Positions 7,433 to 15,198 of a stretch of DNA of 37,162 bases are shown here, piece by piece. How positions within the stretch are numbered: position 1 is the stretch's first letter; every line of letters starts with the position of its first letter. The notes under the pieces are model-generated. The model had not been told where the DNA came from, ran no database searches, and saw only the letters and a program-made list of their open reading frames with translations. The position numbers were made by a program, and so were the translations under genes. This DNA comes from VFZS01 sp964353255 (GTDB lineage Bacteria > Acidobacteriota > Terriglobia > Bryobacterales > Bryobacteraceae), in assembly GCA_964353255.1 (NCBI GenBank), contig CAYGVJ010000047.1:1-37162 (forward strand). The letters are read 5' to 3'.

Positions 7433-7503
7433 GGCTCTGTGACCTCTGCGGACTCTGCGTGAAACGGGTTTTAGGGGGTTCTCGCAGAGGGCGCGGAGAG
7501 GGA
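7433..7503. repeat. Inverted and direct copies of the CGCAGAG repeat family
   Basis: At 7433-7462 the plus strand carries CTCTGTGACCTCTGCGGACT followed by CTGCGTGAAAC, the reverse complement of the GTTTCACGCAGAG-type units that lie downstream. At 7479-7503 a direct copy starts TTCTCGCAGAGGGCGCGGAG. The opposite orientations let this short intergenic stretch fold against the adjacent tandem copies. Confidence 0.7.
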
Positions 7504-9603
7504 AGAGAGGGTTTCACGCAGAGGCGCAGAGGCAGCAGAGAGTTGAGAAAGGGTTTCACGCAGAGGCGCAGAGGCAGCGGAGGGTTGGGATCGGGTTTCA
7601 CGCAGAGCACGCGGAGGCGCAGAGGGAGCGGAGGGGAGGGAGAGGGCGCGGCGGAGGAGGTGGGAGGAGGGGTTGTAGTCGGGGATGATGTCCTTGAGGG
7701 TGACGATGAGCTGCGCGAGGTCGCGGGCGGCGCAGATTTCGCGGAGGGCGGCGAGGTGGGCGGTCATGCGTTGCTCGGGGAGGCCGTTGCCAGCGAAGAT
7801 CTTGATCTTCTCGTGGGCGGTGGGGAGGGTGTCCTCGAGGAGGGTGGAAAGCTCCTCGTAGAGCTTCTCGCCGGGGCGGACGCCGGTGAACTCGATGCGG
7901 ATGTCGAGGTCGGGGCGGAGGCCGGAGAGAAGGATGAGGTTGCGGGCGAGGTCGAGGATGCGGACAGGCTCGCCCATATCGAGGACGAAGACCTCGCCGC
8001 CGTAGCCCATGGTAGATGCCTGGAGGACGAGCAGGCATGCCTCGGGGATGGTCATAAAGAAGCGGCGCATCTCGGGGTGAGTGACGGTGAGAGGCCCCCC
8101 GGCGGCGATCTGCTGCTTGAAGATGGGGATGACGCTGCCGCTCGAGCCGAGGACGTTGCCGAAGCGCACGGAGACGAACTTGGTGCTATGGTTCTGTAGG
8201 GAACTGATCAACAGCTCGGCGAGGCGCTTGGTGGCGCCCATGATGTTGGCGGGGCGGACGGCTTTGTCCGAGGAGATGAACACGAAGTCCTCGAGGCGGT
8301 GGTTCGCCGCGGCCGCGGCCACGTTGTATGTCCCGAAGACGTTGTTCTCGAGGGCCTCGAAGACGTGCGCCTCCATGAGTGGAACGTGCTTGTACGCCGC
8401 AGCGTGATAGACGACCGACGGCGAGTACTGGCGCAGGACCTCATCCAGGCGAGCGCGATTCTGAATGCTCCCGATCTCGGGGTAGAACGGCGTCTCCGGG
8501 AAGACCTGGCGCATTTCGCGGTCGATTTCGAACAGGGGGGATTCCGCAATCTCGAATCCCACGATCCCCGCCGGGTGGAACCGCGCGATCTGCCGGCACA
8601 GCTCCGACCCGATCGACCCCGCCGCCCCCGTCACCAGCACCACCCTGCCCTCCAGCTTCGCCGAAATCGCGCTTTGCTCCAGTCTCACCGGCGTGCGCCC
8701 TAGCAGGTCTTCCACCGCAACGTCCCGGATCTGCCGCGCCAGCCCGTTCTCCTCGATCATCTCTCCCAGGCTCGGAACGGTCTTGTACGACACCCCCGCC
8801 TCGTGGCAGCGCCGCAGGACTTGGGTCATCTGCGCCCCCGACGCCGAGGGAATGGCGATCAACACCAGGTCCACTCCGCGGTGTGCCGCAATCCGAGTCA
8901 GGTCCGGCCCGCACCCCAGGACCTTCGTTCCCTGAATCGAAAGCCCCTTCTTTTTCGCATCGTCGTCCACGAACCCGGCCACTTCGTAAGGCAGCGCCGG
9001 GTTCTGGCGGATCTCGCGCAACAACAGTTCGCCTGCATCCCCCGCGCCGTAAATCAGCGTCCGCTTCCGTTCTCCGGGCATCACTCGGGGTTTGAGCGCG
9101 TCCGCCATCATCCGGGCGAATACGCGAAGCCCTCCCGTGAACACGAAACAAATCAACAGGTCCAGCACGTAGATCGACCTTGGAAAACCGGCCGGGGCAA
9201 TCAAGAGTATCCCCGCCACGCCGGCGGCCGACCCGAGCAGGTTGCCGGCGCCCAGCCTGGTCAGGTCGTGTAGCGAGAGGAAGCGCCAGCCGCGGTCCAG
9301 ACGCAGCAGTCGGAACACCAGCCCCTTCGCCACCAGCCAAACACACACGCCGGCGCCGAGATGAACCAGGTAGCTGCCCGGAACCCTGAAATCGAACCGC
9401 AGCAGGAATGCCAGCGCTCCCGAGGCGGCGAACACACACAGTTCAACCGGCAGCCTAATCCATCTGCTGAATTCCGCCATCTTACTCAGCACACGTTGCG
9501 CGTCAAGCACGACTTCCCCTTTGGACATGACGTTGAGGTTTCTGGAATAGGGTGACTGGCTTCGCTGTCCCAAGCTCGGCGCGTGGACAGCGTTGCCTGT
9601 CAC
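7471..9603 (-). CDS. PglF/CapD-type nucleotide-sugar 4,6-dehydratase, membrane-bound
   Basis: A protein of up to 710 residues with an N-terminal four-helix membrane domain (about residues 45-160), a CoA-binding-like Rossmann domain (LIYGAGDAGELLL) and a catalytic SDR domain with VLVTGAAGSIGSEL. The SDKAVRPANIMGATKR motif is the CapD/PglF variant in which Met replaces the usual Tyr. Members convert UDP-GlcNAc to UDP-4-keto-6-deoxy-GlcNAc at the inner membrane. The PglE-like aminotransferase gene ends 9 bp upstream, so this is the matching dehydratase. Start: GTG at 9603 is the outermost choice; ATG at 9528 or 9480 would give a more family-like N-terminus. After about HLLRRAL the normal protein should end; the remaining ~55 residues are encoded by 42-bp repeats. 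Confidence 0.9.
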   Translation of the reverse strand: MTGNAVHAPSLGQRSQSPYSRNLNVMSKGEVVLDAQRVLSKMAEFSRWIRLPVELCVFAASGALAFLLRFDFRVPGSYLVHLGAGVCVWLVAKGLVFRLLRLDRGWRFLSLHDLTRLGAGNLLGSAAGVAGILLIAPAGFPRSIYVLDLLICFVFTGGLRVFARMMADALKPRVMPGERKRTLIYGAGDAGELLLREIRQNPALPYEVAGFVDDDAKKKGLSIQGTKVLGCGPDLTRIAAHRGVDLVLIAIPSASGAQMTQVLRRCHEAGVSYKTVPSLGEMIEENGLARQIRDVAVEDLLGRTPVRLEQSAISAKLEGRVVLVTGAAGSIGSELCRQIARFHPAGIVGFEIAESPLFEIDREMRQVFPETPFYPEIGSIQNRARLDEVLRQYSPSVVYHAAAYKHVPLMEAHVFEALENNVFGTYNVAAAAANHRLEDFVFISSDKAVRPANIMGATKRLAELLISSLQNHSTKFVSVRFGNVLGSSGSVIPIFKQQIAAGGPLTVTHPEMRRFFMTIPEACLLVLQASTMGYGGEVFVLDMGEPVRILDLARNLILLSGLRPDLDIRIEFTGVRPGEKLYEELSTLLEDTLPTAHEKIKIFAGNGLPEQRMTAHLAALREICAARDLAQLIVTLKDIIPDYNPSSHLLRRALSLPSAPSAPPRALRETRSQPSAASAPLRETLSQLSAASAPLRETLSSLSAPSARTP
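7511..7636. repeat. Three tandem 42-bp repeats inside the 3' end of the dehydratase gene
   Basis: Units start with GTTTCACGCAGAG at 7511, 7553 and 7595, an exact 42-base period. Because 42 is divisible by three, the minus-strand reading frame is kept and the units encode three 14-residue repeats: LRETRSQPSAASAP, LRETLSQLSAASAP and LRETLSSLSAPSAR. The same core occurs at 7025 and, inverted, at 7433-7462. Confidence 0.9.
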
Positions 9604-9612
9604 CCTGTTCTG

Positions 9613-10845
9613 TCAGCCCGCCGCCGCCATCGCTCGTTCCGGCTCGGCCGTGAGCGGAGGCGCTCCAACCGCTTTGCGAACCTGGTTGATCACGTACATC
9701 TGATCTCCCGGGCTCAGGCAACTCGAGCTCGGCAGGCAAATGCCGCGCCGGAACAGGTCCTCGGCCACTTCTCCACCGTAATGCTCCGCCCCGGCGTAGA
9801 GCGGCTGTAGGTGCATCGGTTTCCACACCGGACGGCTTTCTATCTTGGCGGCGTGAAGCGCTTGAATGAGTTCGTCGCGAGAACACCCGAACTTCTGCTC
9901 ATCGATCAGGAAGCAGCTCAGCCAATTCGTGTGCAGTCCGTAAGGCGCCTGGGGCATCAGGGAGATTCCGGGCAAGTCCTCAAACGCGTCGCGATAGCGA
10001 AAGGCAATGCCGCGGCGCTGCTGGACCCGCAGGTCAAGGACTTCCAGTTGCCCCCGCCCAATGCCCGCCAGCACATTGCTCATGCGGTAGTTGTACCCAA
10101 GCTCGGAATGCTCGTACCACAGCGCGGGGTCGCGGGCCTGCTGGGACCAGAACCGCGCCTTCTCCACCCACTCCGGGTGCCGCGAGACCAGCATTCCGCC
10201 CCCCGTGGTGGTGATGATCTTGTTCCCGTTGAACGAGTAGACCCCCACATCCCCGAGCGTCCCCGCCGGCCGGCCCCGCGCCCCGCTCGACTGTTCTTCG
10301 CGCAAGGACACGCCCGCCTCTCCCCCTCCCCCACTCCAATAAACCGCCCCCAGCGCCTCCGCCGCATCCTCCAGCACCGGCACCCCATACCGCTCGCACG
10401 CCGCCACAATCGGGTCCATGTCCGCGCACTGCCCGTAAAGGTCGACGACGATCACCGCCTTCGGCAACCTCCCCCGCGCCGCGCGCTCCCCCAGCGCCTC
10501 CTCTAAGATTCCGGGATCGAGGTTCCAGGACTCCCGCTCGCTATCCAGAAACACCGGCTCGGCCCCCAGATACCGCACCGGATTCGCCGTCGCCACAAAC
10601 GTCAGCGTCGGACAAAACACCTCGTCACCCGGACCCACATCGAGCAACCGCAGCCCCAGGTGCATGGCAGCCGTGCCACTCGCCAACGCCACCGCCGGCA
10701 ACCCGGCCTCCTGCATCTCGAACTCCCACTCGAAGGCGTCTACATTCGGGCCAACCGTCGAGAGCCAGTTCGACTCGAACGCCTCCCGCACGTAGCCCTC
10801 TTCGTTGCCACCCATGTGGGGGATGGAGAGGAGAATTCGCTTCAC
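9613..10845 (-). CDS. DegT/DnrJ/EryC1-type sugar aminotransferase (PglE-like)
   Basis: A 410-residue PLP enzyme. Landmarks are ALASGTAAMHLGLRLL, CPTLTFVATANPV, VVDLYGQCADMD and SFNGNKIITTTGGGM, with Lys209 as the Schiff-base lysine. Family members transfer an amino group to a 4-keto (or 3-keto) nucleotide sugar; next to a PglF-type dehydratase the likely product is a UDP-4-amino-4,6-dideoxy-sugar. Residues 171-190 (SGGGGEAGVSLREEQSSGAR) form a low-complexity insertion just before the usual GRPAGTLGD, absent from typical family members. It starts with GTG in a GTGA overlap with the FkbH stop, so translation is probably coupled. Confidence 0.9.
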   Translation of the reverse strand: MKRILLSIPHMGGNEEGYVREAFESNWLSTVGPNVDAFEWEFEMQEAGLPAVALASGTAAMHLGLRLLDVGPGDEVFCPTLTFVATANPVRYLGAEPVFLDSERESWNLDPGILEEALGERAARGRLPKAVIVVDLYGQCADMDPIVAACERYGVPVLEDAAEALGAVYWSGGGGEAGVSLREEQSSGARGRPAGTLGDVGVYSFNGNKIITTTGGGMLVSRHPEWVEKARFWSQQARDPALWYEHSELGYNYRMSNVLAGIGRGQLEVLDLRVQQRRGIAFRYRDAFEDLPGISLMPQAPYGLHTNWLSCFLIDEQKFGCSRDELIQALHAAKIESRPVWKPMHLQPLYAGAEHYGGEVAEDLFRRGICLPSSSCLSPGDQMYVINQVRKAVGAPPLTAEPERAMAAAG

Positions 10846-12950
10846 CGGGATCCCACCGCAACCCCGGCTTGTTCCGCCGGGACCGCATTCCCAAAGAATC
10901 TGCGGGGTGGCAGATAGGCCGACGCCAGATCGAGTACGAACTCGCTAGGCTCATCCGCGCCAAGGAACCCGAACCTTGGCAGGAGGTCCTCAACGAGCTT
11001 ATTCTTCGCGGTCGGAATGTAGCGTGCACGCAGCCGCGCGGCGCCTGAACGACGGGCGGCTTCACCAAGATCCCGCAACATGAAACCCTCGACGCCGCGG
11101 CCGATGACACGGCAACTCATCAGCCACAGATCCACGGTCCACTCCTCGCTGGCTGCCTCGGCGAGAACAACGGCGATCAGGCCATGGTCGGCAAACCGGT
11201 CGCGAAGGCGGTACCACCGGAACCAGAAGTCTTGCGATACCATCCGGTGCTGAACCTCCGCTTGGCTGTACCGCTTCGTGGTCAGGTTGAACTGGTTCGT
11301 CTTATTGATAAGTTGTGTGACGCGCTCGCACGTATTCACGTCCACCGCGCCCCAATCTATCTCCATCTGGAGGGATCGCAGATACTCATCGAGGCTGCTC
11401 GCCGCCTGACGCAAAGCCTGCGAACTGGCTAGGGCGGCGTACGACGCTGCGCGGATTTCGTCTTCATCCGTGAGTCGCAATGTCTGGAAGTACAGGCCGC
11501 GTTCGAGCGCGACGATTGTTCCGGCAGGCTCGGTTGAGATCTCTGGCGTGACGACTTCGGGAAGCTCCGCACGCACGCGCGCCCGCTCGGCCGGATTGTC
11601 ATCCAGGAACACGAAACTGTCCAGCCCAAGGCCGAGGTCCATGGCAGCGGCCGTGAGGTTTGCTGATTTGTCCTCCCAATTCGCCTTAAACGAGGCAAAA
11701 TCCTCAAGCTTGAGCACGGAACCCTGATGATGTTGGAAGACCGAGGCCGCATCATTGAAGTTGTTCTTGGATACAACCGCCAAGAGCACCCCGCGTTCTC
11801 TCAGCCCCTTAAGGTATCGTTGCAGCTCCTGGTACCGCTCGCCTACAGCCGAAGGACCACCCAACTGGATGCCCCCGAGGCCTTCCTCACCGATGATTCC
11901 ACCCCACAGAGTGTTGTCGAGATCCACCGCCAGCACCTTGGAACTTAGCCCGAGAAGCGCGCGGATGAACGAGCTAAGTTGCTCAGCCAACATGGGGTAG
12001 GCATCAGGCGCTGGGTACACTCTGGCTGAAGACCACTGAATCGGACTCTCCCACTGCCCGGGGCATTGGGCTGCCAAGCGCTCGGCATCCAGAATCGTCA
12101 CTTGCGCCGACACGGACTCCCACAGCATGCGGTTGATCTCTCGAATGACGTGGGTCCTGCCGCCCGGTAGAAGAGACGAGAGCGCGTTACAAGGTTCGCC
12201 AGAAGGTGGGGTGAAGGACGGCTGAATGATCTGGCACGCGCAACGGGAAAGCAATTGATCATGGACATCCCGTAGCTCCGCGACTATTTGCTTCGCGACC
12301 GCAGATGGACTGCTGGTGAGATCGCTCAAACCGAGGTCTCGCCAATTCAACAGCAGGATAACGAAATCGGGTCGGAAGGTGCACAAACCGGAGTCTTTGT
12401 CGGCGATCTCCTGCCGGTAGGAAGCGAACGGCCCTTCATAAAACTCCGCCTCGATACCGTCGCGCAGGAAGAGGATGTCGAGAACGGGCCGAAGCAGGCT
12501 GGTAGTGCAACTGCCGAGCAACGCGACCCGCGTCCTGCGGCGCGTCGGGCGCAAGGGCATGCACTTCTTAACCAGCGATTCAGCGCGCAGATAGAACGGG
12601 TAATCCGGATGCAACTGGAGCGCTTCTCGAAGAAGCTGAGTCGCATCCGCACCATCTCCGCAGCGGGCTGCCAGCCGGGCACGGCGCAGAAGTACGTCTG
12701 CGATCTGGCAACCCGCGGGGGTGGTCACGCGCGCAAAGAGCAACTGAGTCTGGGCCGGGGCGCCTTCATCCTCAGACAGCACGGCCCGTAGCCAGCGAGA
12801 AGCCGTATCATTGCGGTTTTCCAGCGCTATGTTAGCCTCCCGCCGGAGTCCAGCCTCGCGAATGAGTCCCGCCCGATGCTCGACAAAAGCCCCCAACCGA
12901 GACAACGGATACTCCTGAAGCCCGGAAAGTAACCAAGCCACTTGCTTCAT
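10842..12950 (-). CDS. FkbH-like HAD-IIIC protein with C-terminal acyltransferase domain
   Basis: A 702-residue protein. Residues 1-130 are an Arg/Leu-rich helical extension that looks TPR-like (REALQLHPDYPFYLRAESL). Then come an SGNH-like region starting at VALLGSCTTSLLRP, a HAD phosphatase domain with VDLDNTLWGG (Asp343/Asp345), VVSKNNFNDA and FLDDNPAERA, and a GNAT-like domain with LINKTNQFNLTTKRY. FkbH proteins dephosphorylate 1,3-bisphosphoglycerate and load the glyceryl unit on an acyl carrier protein; relatives in glycan loci probably handle other acyl groups. An ACP gene lies directly upstream (10 bp), consistent with such a pair. GAGG 8 bases before the ATG supports the start. Confidence 0.88.
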   Translation of the reverse strand: MKQVAWLLSGLQEYPLSRLGAFVEHRAGLIREAGLRREANIALENRNDTASRWLRAVLSEDEGAPAQTQLLFARVTTPAGCQIADVLLRRARLAARCGDGADATQLLREALQLHPDYPFYLRAESLVKKCMPLRPTRRRTRVALLGSCTTSLLRPVLDILFLRDGIEAEFYEGPFASYRQEIADKDSGLCTFRPDFVILLLNWRDLGLSDLTSSPSAVAKQIVAELRDVHDQLLSRCACQIIQPSFTPPSGEPCNALSSLLPGGRTHVIREINRMLWESVSAQVTILDAERLAAQCPGQWESPIQWSSARVYPAPDAYPMLAEQLSSFIRALLGLSSKVLAVDLDNTLWGGIIGEEGLGGIQLGGPSAVGERYQELQRYLKGLRERGVLLAVVSKNNFNDAASVFQHHQGSVLKLEDFASFKANWEDKSANLTAAAMDLGLGLDSFVFLDDNPAERARVRAELPEVVTPEISTEPAGTIVALERGLYFQTLRLTDEDEIRAASYAALASSQALRQAASSLDEYLRSLQMEIDWGAVDVNTCERVTQLINKTNQFNLTTKRYSQAEVQHRMVSQDFWFRWYRLRDRFADHGLIAVVLAEAASEEWTVDLWLMSCRVIGRGVEGFMLRDLGEAARRSGAARLRARYIPTAKNKLVEDLLPRFGFLGADEPSEFVLDLASAYLPPRRFFGNAVPAEQAGVAVGSR

Positions 12951-12960
12951 CAGCGATCCT

Positions 12961-13215
12961 CTAGCCGTCCGAGGCGCCTTTCCTTCTCAAAGCGGCTACC
13001 ACATCGCCCACGCACTTGAAGCCCGCCACATCTTCTGTTTCGAACTGCACGTTGAAGACTTCCTCGATCGCCAAAACCAGCTTGACCTGTGCTACCGAAT
13101 CCCAGTCCTGGATGTCGGAAGCCGTGGTTTCGAAACCGATCTGGAGGGAAGGGTCGTCAAACACCTCTTGAAACAGAGCATTAATACGGTCGATTATCAT
13201 TGGCATCACCAGCAC
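12961..13215 (-). CDS. Acyl carrier protein
   Basis: A four-helix ACP of up to 84 residues with the phosphopantetheine site DWDSVAQVKL (Ser40 counted from 13215). The following helix (LVLAIEEVFNVQFETEDV) is typical of stand-alone ACPs of specialised pathways. It would carry acyl intermediates as thioesters; by position its partners are FkbH (downstream), SDRs, MaoC and KAS III (upstream). The start is uncertain: GTG at 13215, or ATG at 13206 or 13200 (MIIDRINALF), the last giving the most family-like N-terminus. No strong ribosome binding site separates the choices. Confidence 0.88.
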   Translation of the reverse strand: MLVMPMIIDRINALFQEVFDDPSLQIGFETTASDIQDWDSVAQVKLVLAIEEVFNVQFETEDVAGFKCVGDVVAALRRKGASDG

Positions 13216-13245
13216 ACGCAGGACGGAATCCCCGCGGACTATTCT

Positions 13246-13989
13246 TCACAGCATTAGGGCGCCGCCGCAGACTGGGAGGTTGAGCCCCGTAACAAAGCTC
13301 GAGTCTTCGGAAACAAGGTAACTGACGGCACTGGCAGTGTCCTCGGGGCTAGCCAAGCGCCCCATAGGAATCGCTTTCCTGTAAAGTTCCCTCACCGCAG
13401 CCGGCGTGCTCGCAGTCAAGGGAGTCTGCGTAAAAGCGGGGGAGACAGCGTTGAAACGAATGCCTTTCGAAGCGTACTCAGCGGCAAGGCAGCGCATTAA
13501 ACCCAAGGCCGCCATCTTCCCAGAGGCGTAAGCAGACATCTGCTTGGGAGGTGCGCCCACGGTCGCTGTCGTCAAAACCCACACCACTGCGCCGCGGCGC
13601 ACTTCGATCATTGCGGGAAGAATCCGCTGGAGGATGCAGACCGGCGCCCGAACAGCCAGTTCCCATTGCCGGTTGAAGTTCTCAACTGGGGTCTTGAGAA
13701 ACCACCTCTCCTCCAGCGGCGCTACGGCGCAGTGGATGAAGGCCTGCATAGGGCTCTGGAGGGAAGCGATGATCGCATCGATCCCTGCCTCTTGCGTTAT
13801 GTCGCCTTCGACAGCCACTGCACACCCACCGCTGTCGGCGATGTTGGATGCAAGAAGACCTATCTCCTGCTGTTTGCCGACGTCATTCAGAAACACTCTG
13901 AACCCATCTCGCGCCAAGCGGGATGATACGGCCTTCCCGATACCCCCAGCCGCGCCGGTGACCAAAGCGCCGGGACTACCGCGAAGCAT
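13246..13989 (-). CDS. SDR oxidoreductase, FabG-like ketoreductase
   Basis: A 247-residue classical SDR. The cofactor motif is TGAAGGIG (11-18), the catalytic pair is Tyr154/Lys158 in YASGK, and the C-terminal SFVTGLNLPVCGGALML is typical of FabG-like enzymes. The usual catalytic Ser is replaced by Thr (VLTTATVG, 140-141), which keeps a hydroxyl. Beside KAS III, MaoC and ACP genes it most likely reduces a 3-oxoacyl-ACP, although a sugar substrate cannot be excluded. It overlaps the upstream MaoC gene by 14 bp. It is a different subfamily from the SDR at 14449-15198. Confidence 0.85.
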   Translation of the reverse strand: MLRGSPGALVTGAAGGIGKAVSSRLARDGFRVFLNDVGKQQEIGLLASNIADSGGCAVAVEGDITQEAGIDAIIASLQSPMQAFIHCAVAPLEERWFLKTPVENFNRQWELAVRAPVCILQRILPAMIEVRRGAVVWVLTTATVGAPPKQMSAYASGKMAALGLMRCLAAEYASKGIRFNAVSPAFTQTPLTASTPAAVRELYRKAIPMGRLASPEDTASAVSYLVSEDSSFVTGLNLPVCGGALML

Positions 13990-14458
13990 CTGGGACAGTC
14001 TCCTCCAGGAATTTCGCTATGACCTTGCCCCGAACGACTGTCTCATGCTCCCGAAGGAATTGCACTTTTAGGACCACCGTTCGCAGCGCAGGTTGAATCT
14101 GACTGACTACGGCTTTCAGACTGACAGTATCGCCGCAATAAACAGGTTGCAGGAAATCCACGGAAACCGATTCGAGCAGACAATCACGTCCTGGGAACTC
14201 CATCCCAACCAGCCGCGACAACGCGGCCGTAAGTAGCAATCCATGAACGACGCGCGTTCGGTGACGGCGCGTGCGGGCGGCGTCAACATCCATGTGAAGA
14301 GGGTTATAGTCACCGCTCAAGGCGGCAAATGTATCGATGTCGACGTCCCGGATCTTGGTTTCCAGGGCGAACGTCTGCCCAACCACGGCGTCTTCGAATC
14401 GCCGCACGGCAGGTTTCGGAACGGCGCCGGTGGAGCCGGTGGAGGTGCCTAGTGACAC
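13976..14458 (-). CDS. MaoC-like (R)-hydratase/dehydratase
   Basis: A single hot-dog-fold domain of 160 residues. The hydratase-2 motif is complete: FAALSGDYNPLHMDVDAA with Asp50 and His55, followed by VVHGLLLTAALSRL. MaoC enzymes add or remove water at 2-enoyl/3-hydroxyacyl thioesters, so this is the dehydratase step of the acyl-chain module. The reading frame stays open further upstream, but that part overlaps the preceding SDR; I chose GTG at 14458 because GGGGGA (14464-14469) lies 5 bases before it and the gene then overlaps the SDR stop by only 10 bp. There is no enoyl reductase nearby, so the product could stay unsaturated or hydroxylated. Confidence 0.85.
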   Translation of the reverse strand: MSLGTSTGSTGAVPKPAVRRFEDAVVGQTFALETKIRDVDIDTFAALSGDYNPLHMDVDAARTRRHRTRVVHGLLLTAALSRLVGMEFPGRDCLLESVSVDFLQPVYCGDTVSLKAVVSQIQPALRTVVLKVQFLREHETVVRGKVIAKFLEETVPDASR

Positions 14459-15198
14459 GTGAGTCCCCCATCGGCCACCAGACACGTTCCCGTGATCCAG
14501 CGGGCATCGTCGCTCGCAAGAAACGCCGCCACGCCGGCTATGTCGTCCGGCGAGCCGAAACCGAGGAGGTGTCGCGCACGGATCGCCTCCTTCTGCTCCG
14601 GCGTTAGCCGCCCCAGCCAAGCCCCGGACATGGGTGTCTCGACCACACCAGGCGCGACCACGTTGACTCGGATGCGCCGCGCGGCCAGTTCGACGGCTAC
14701 CGCTCGGCACGCGGAAATGAGGGCGCCCTTAGCGGCGGCGTAGAGGACCTCCCCTGGGTTTCCGATGAGCGCCGCCGCTGAAGAGAACCAGACAACGGCG
14801 CCGCCGCCGGGATTTGAGCAGCGGGCAAACGCCTTCGTGCAGAGCAGGGTGGAGTTGATGTTGGCGGCGATCATCTCATCCATGTGAATGGATTTCGCAA
14901 CCTGTAAAGGACGTAGACCGTGCCTGCCGGCGCACAGAACCGCCGCATCCAGAGGCCCGGATTTTGCCCGAAGCTCAGCGGTGGCGAGTTCCACTGCCTC
15001 CTCACTGCCGGCATCAAAGTTCATGACCAAGTGCCGCTCCGGATGGCTCCATTCGGCTGCGGCCTGTTCCAGACGCACCCGCTCTCGCGCCACGGCAATG
15101 ATCCGGGCACCCTCCAACGCAAGTCGGCTCGCCGTGGCGCAACCGATGCCCGAGGAGGCGCCCGTTACCAGTACCGTCTTTCCCTCAAATCGCTGCAC
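14449..15198 (-). CDS. SDR oxidoreductase, FabG-like ketoreductase
   Basis: A 249-residue classical SDR with VTGASSGIG (11-19), catalytic Ser139/Ser140 region (WFSSAAALIG), Tyr153/Lys157 in YAAAK, and the C-terminal ITGTCLVADGGLT signature. All catalytic residues are present, so it should be an active NAD(P)H-dependent 3-oxoacyl-ACP reductase or a related alcohol dehydrogenase. It overlaps the KAS III gene by 14 bp and the MaoC gene by 10 bp, so the ketosynthase, reductase and dehydratase are probably made in step. Confidence 0.88.
   Translation of the reverse strand: MQRFEGKTVLVTGASSGIGCATASRLALEGARIIAVARERVRLEQAAAEWSHPERHLVMNFDAGSEEAVELATAELRAKSGPLDAAVLCAGRHGLRPLQVAKSIHMDEMIAANINSTLLCTKAFARCSNPGGGAVVWFSSAAALIGNPGEVLYAAAKGALISACRAVAVELAARRIRVNVVAPGVVETPMSGAWLGRLTPEQKEAIRARHLLGFGSPDDIAGVAAFLASDDARWITGTCLVADGGLTCH

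Noticed and set aside
6898..7636. Repeats as a possible CRISPR array
   Set aside because: The 42-bp and 64-bp units are direct tandem repeats without unique spacers of constant length, partly coding, with an inverted copy and no cas genes nearby.
14459..14710. 84-residue N-terminal extension of the MaoC protein
   Set aside because: It overlaps the SDR gene, is Arg/Gly-rich shadow sequence, and a GTG with a good ribosome binding site exists at 14458.
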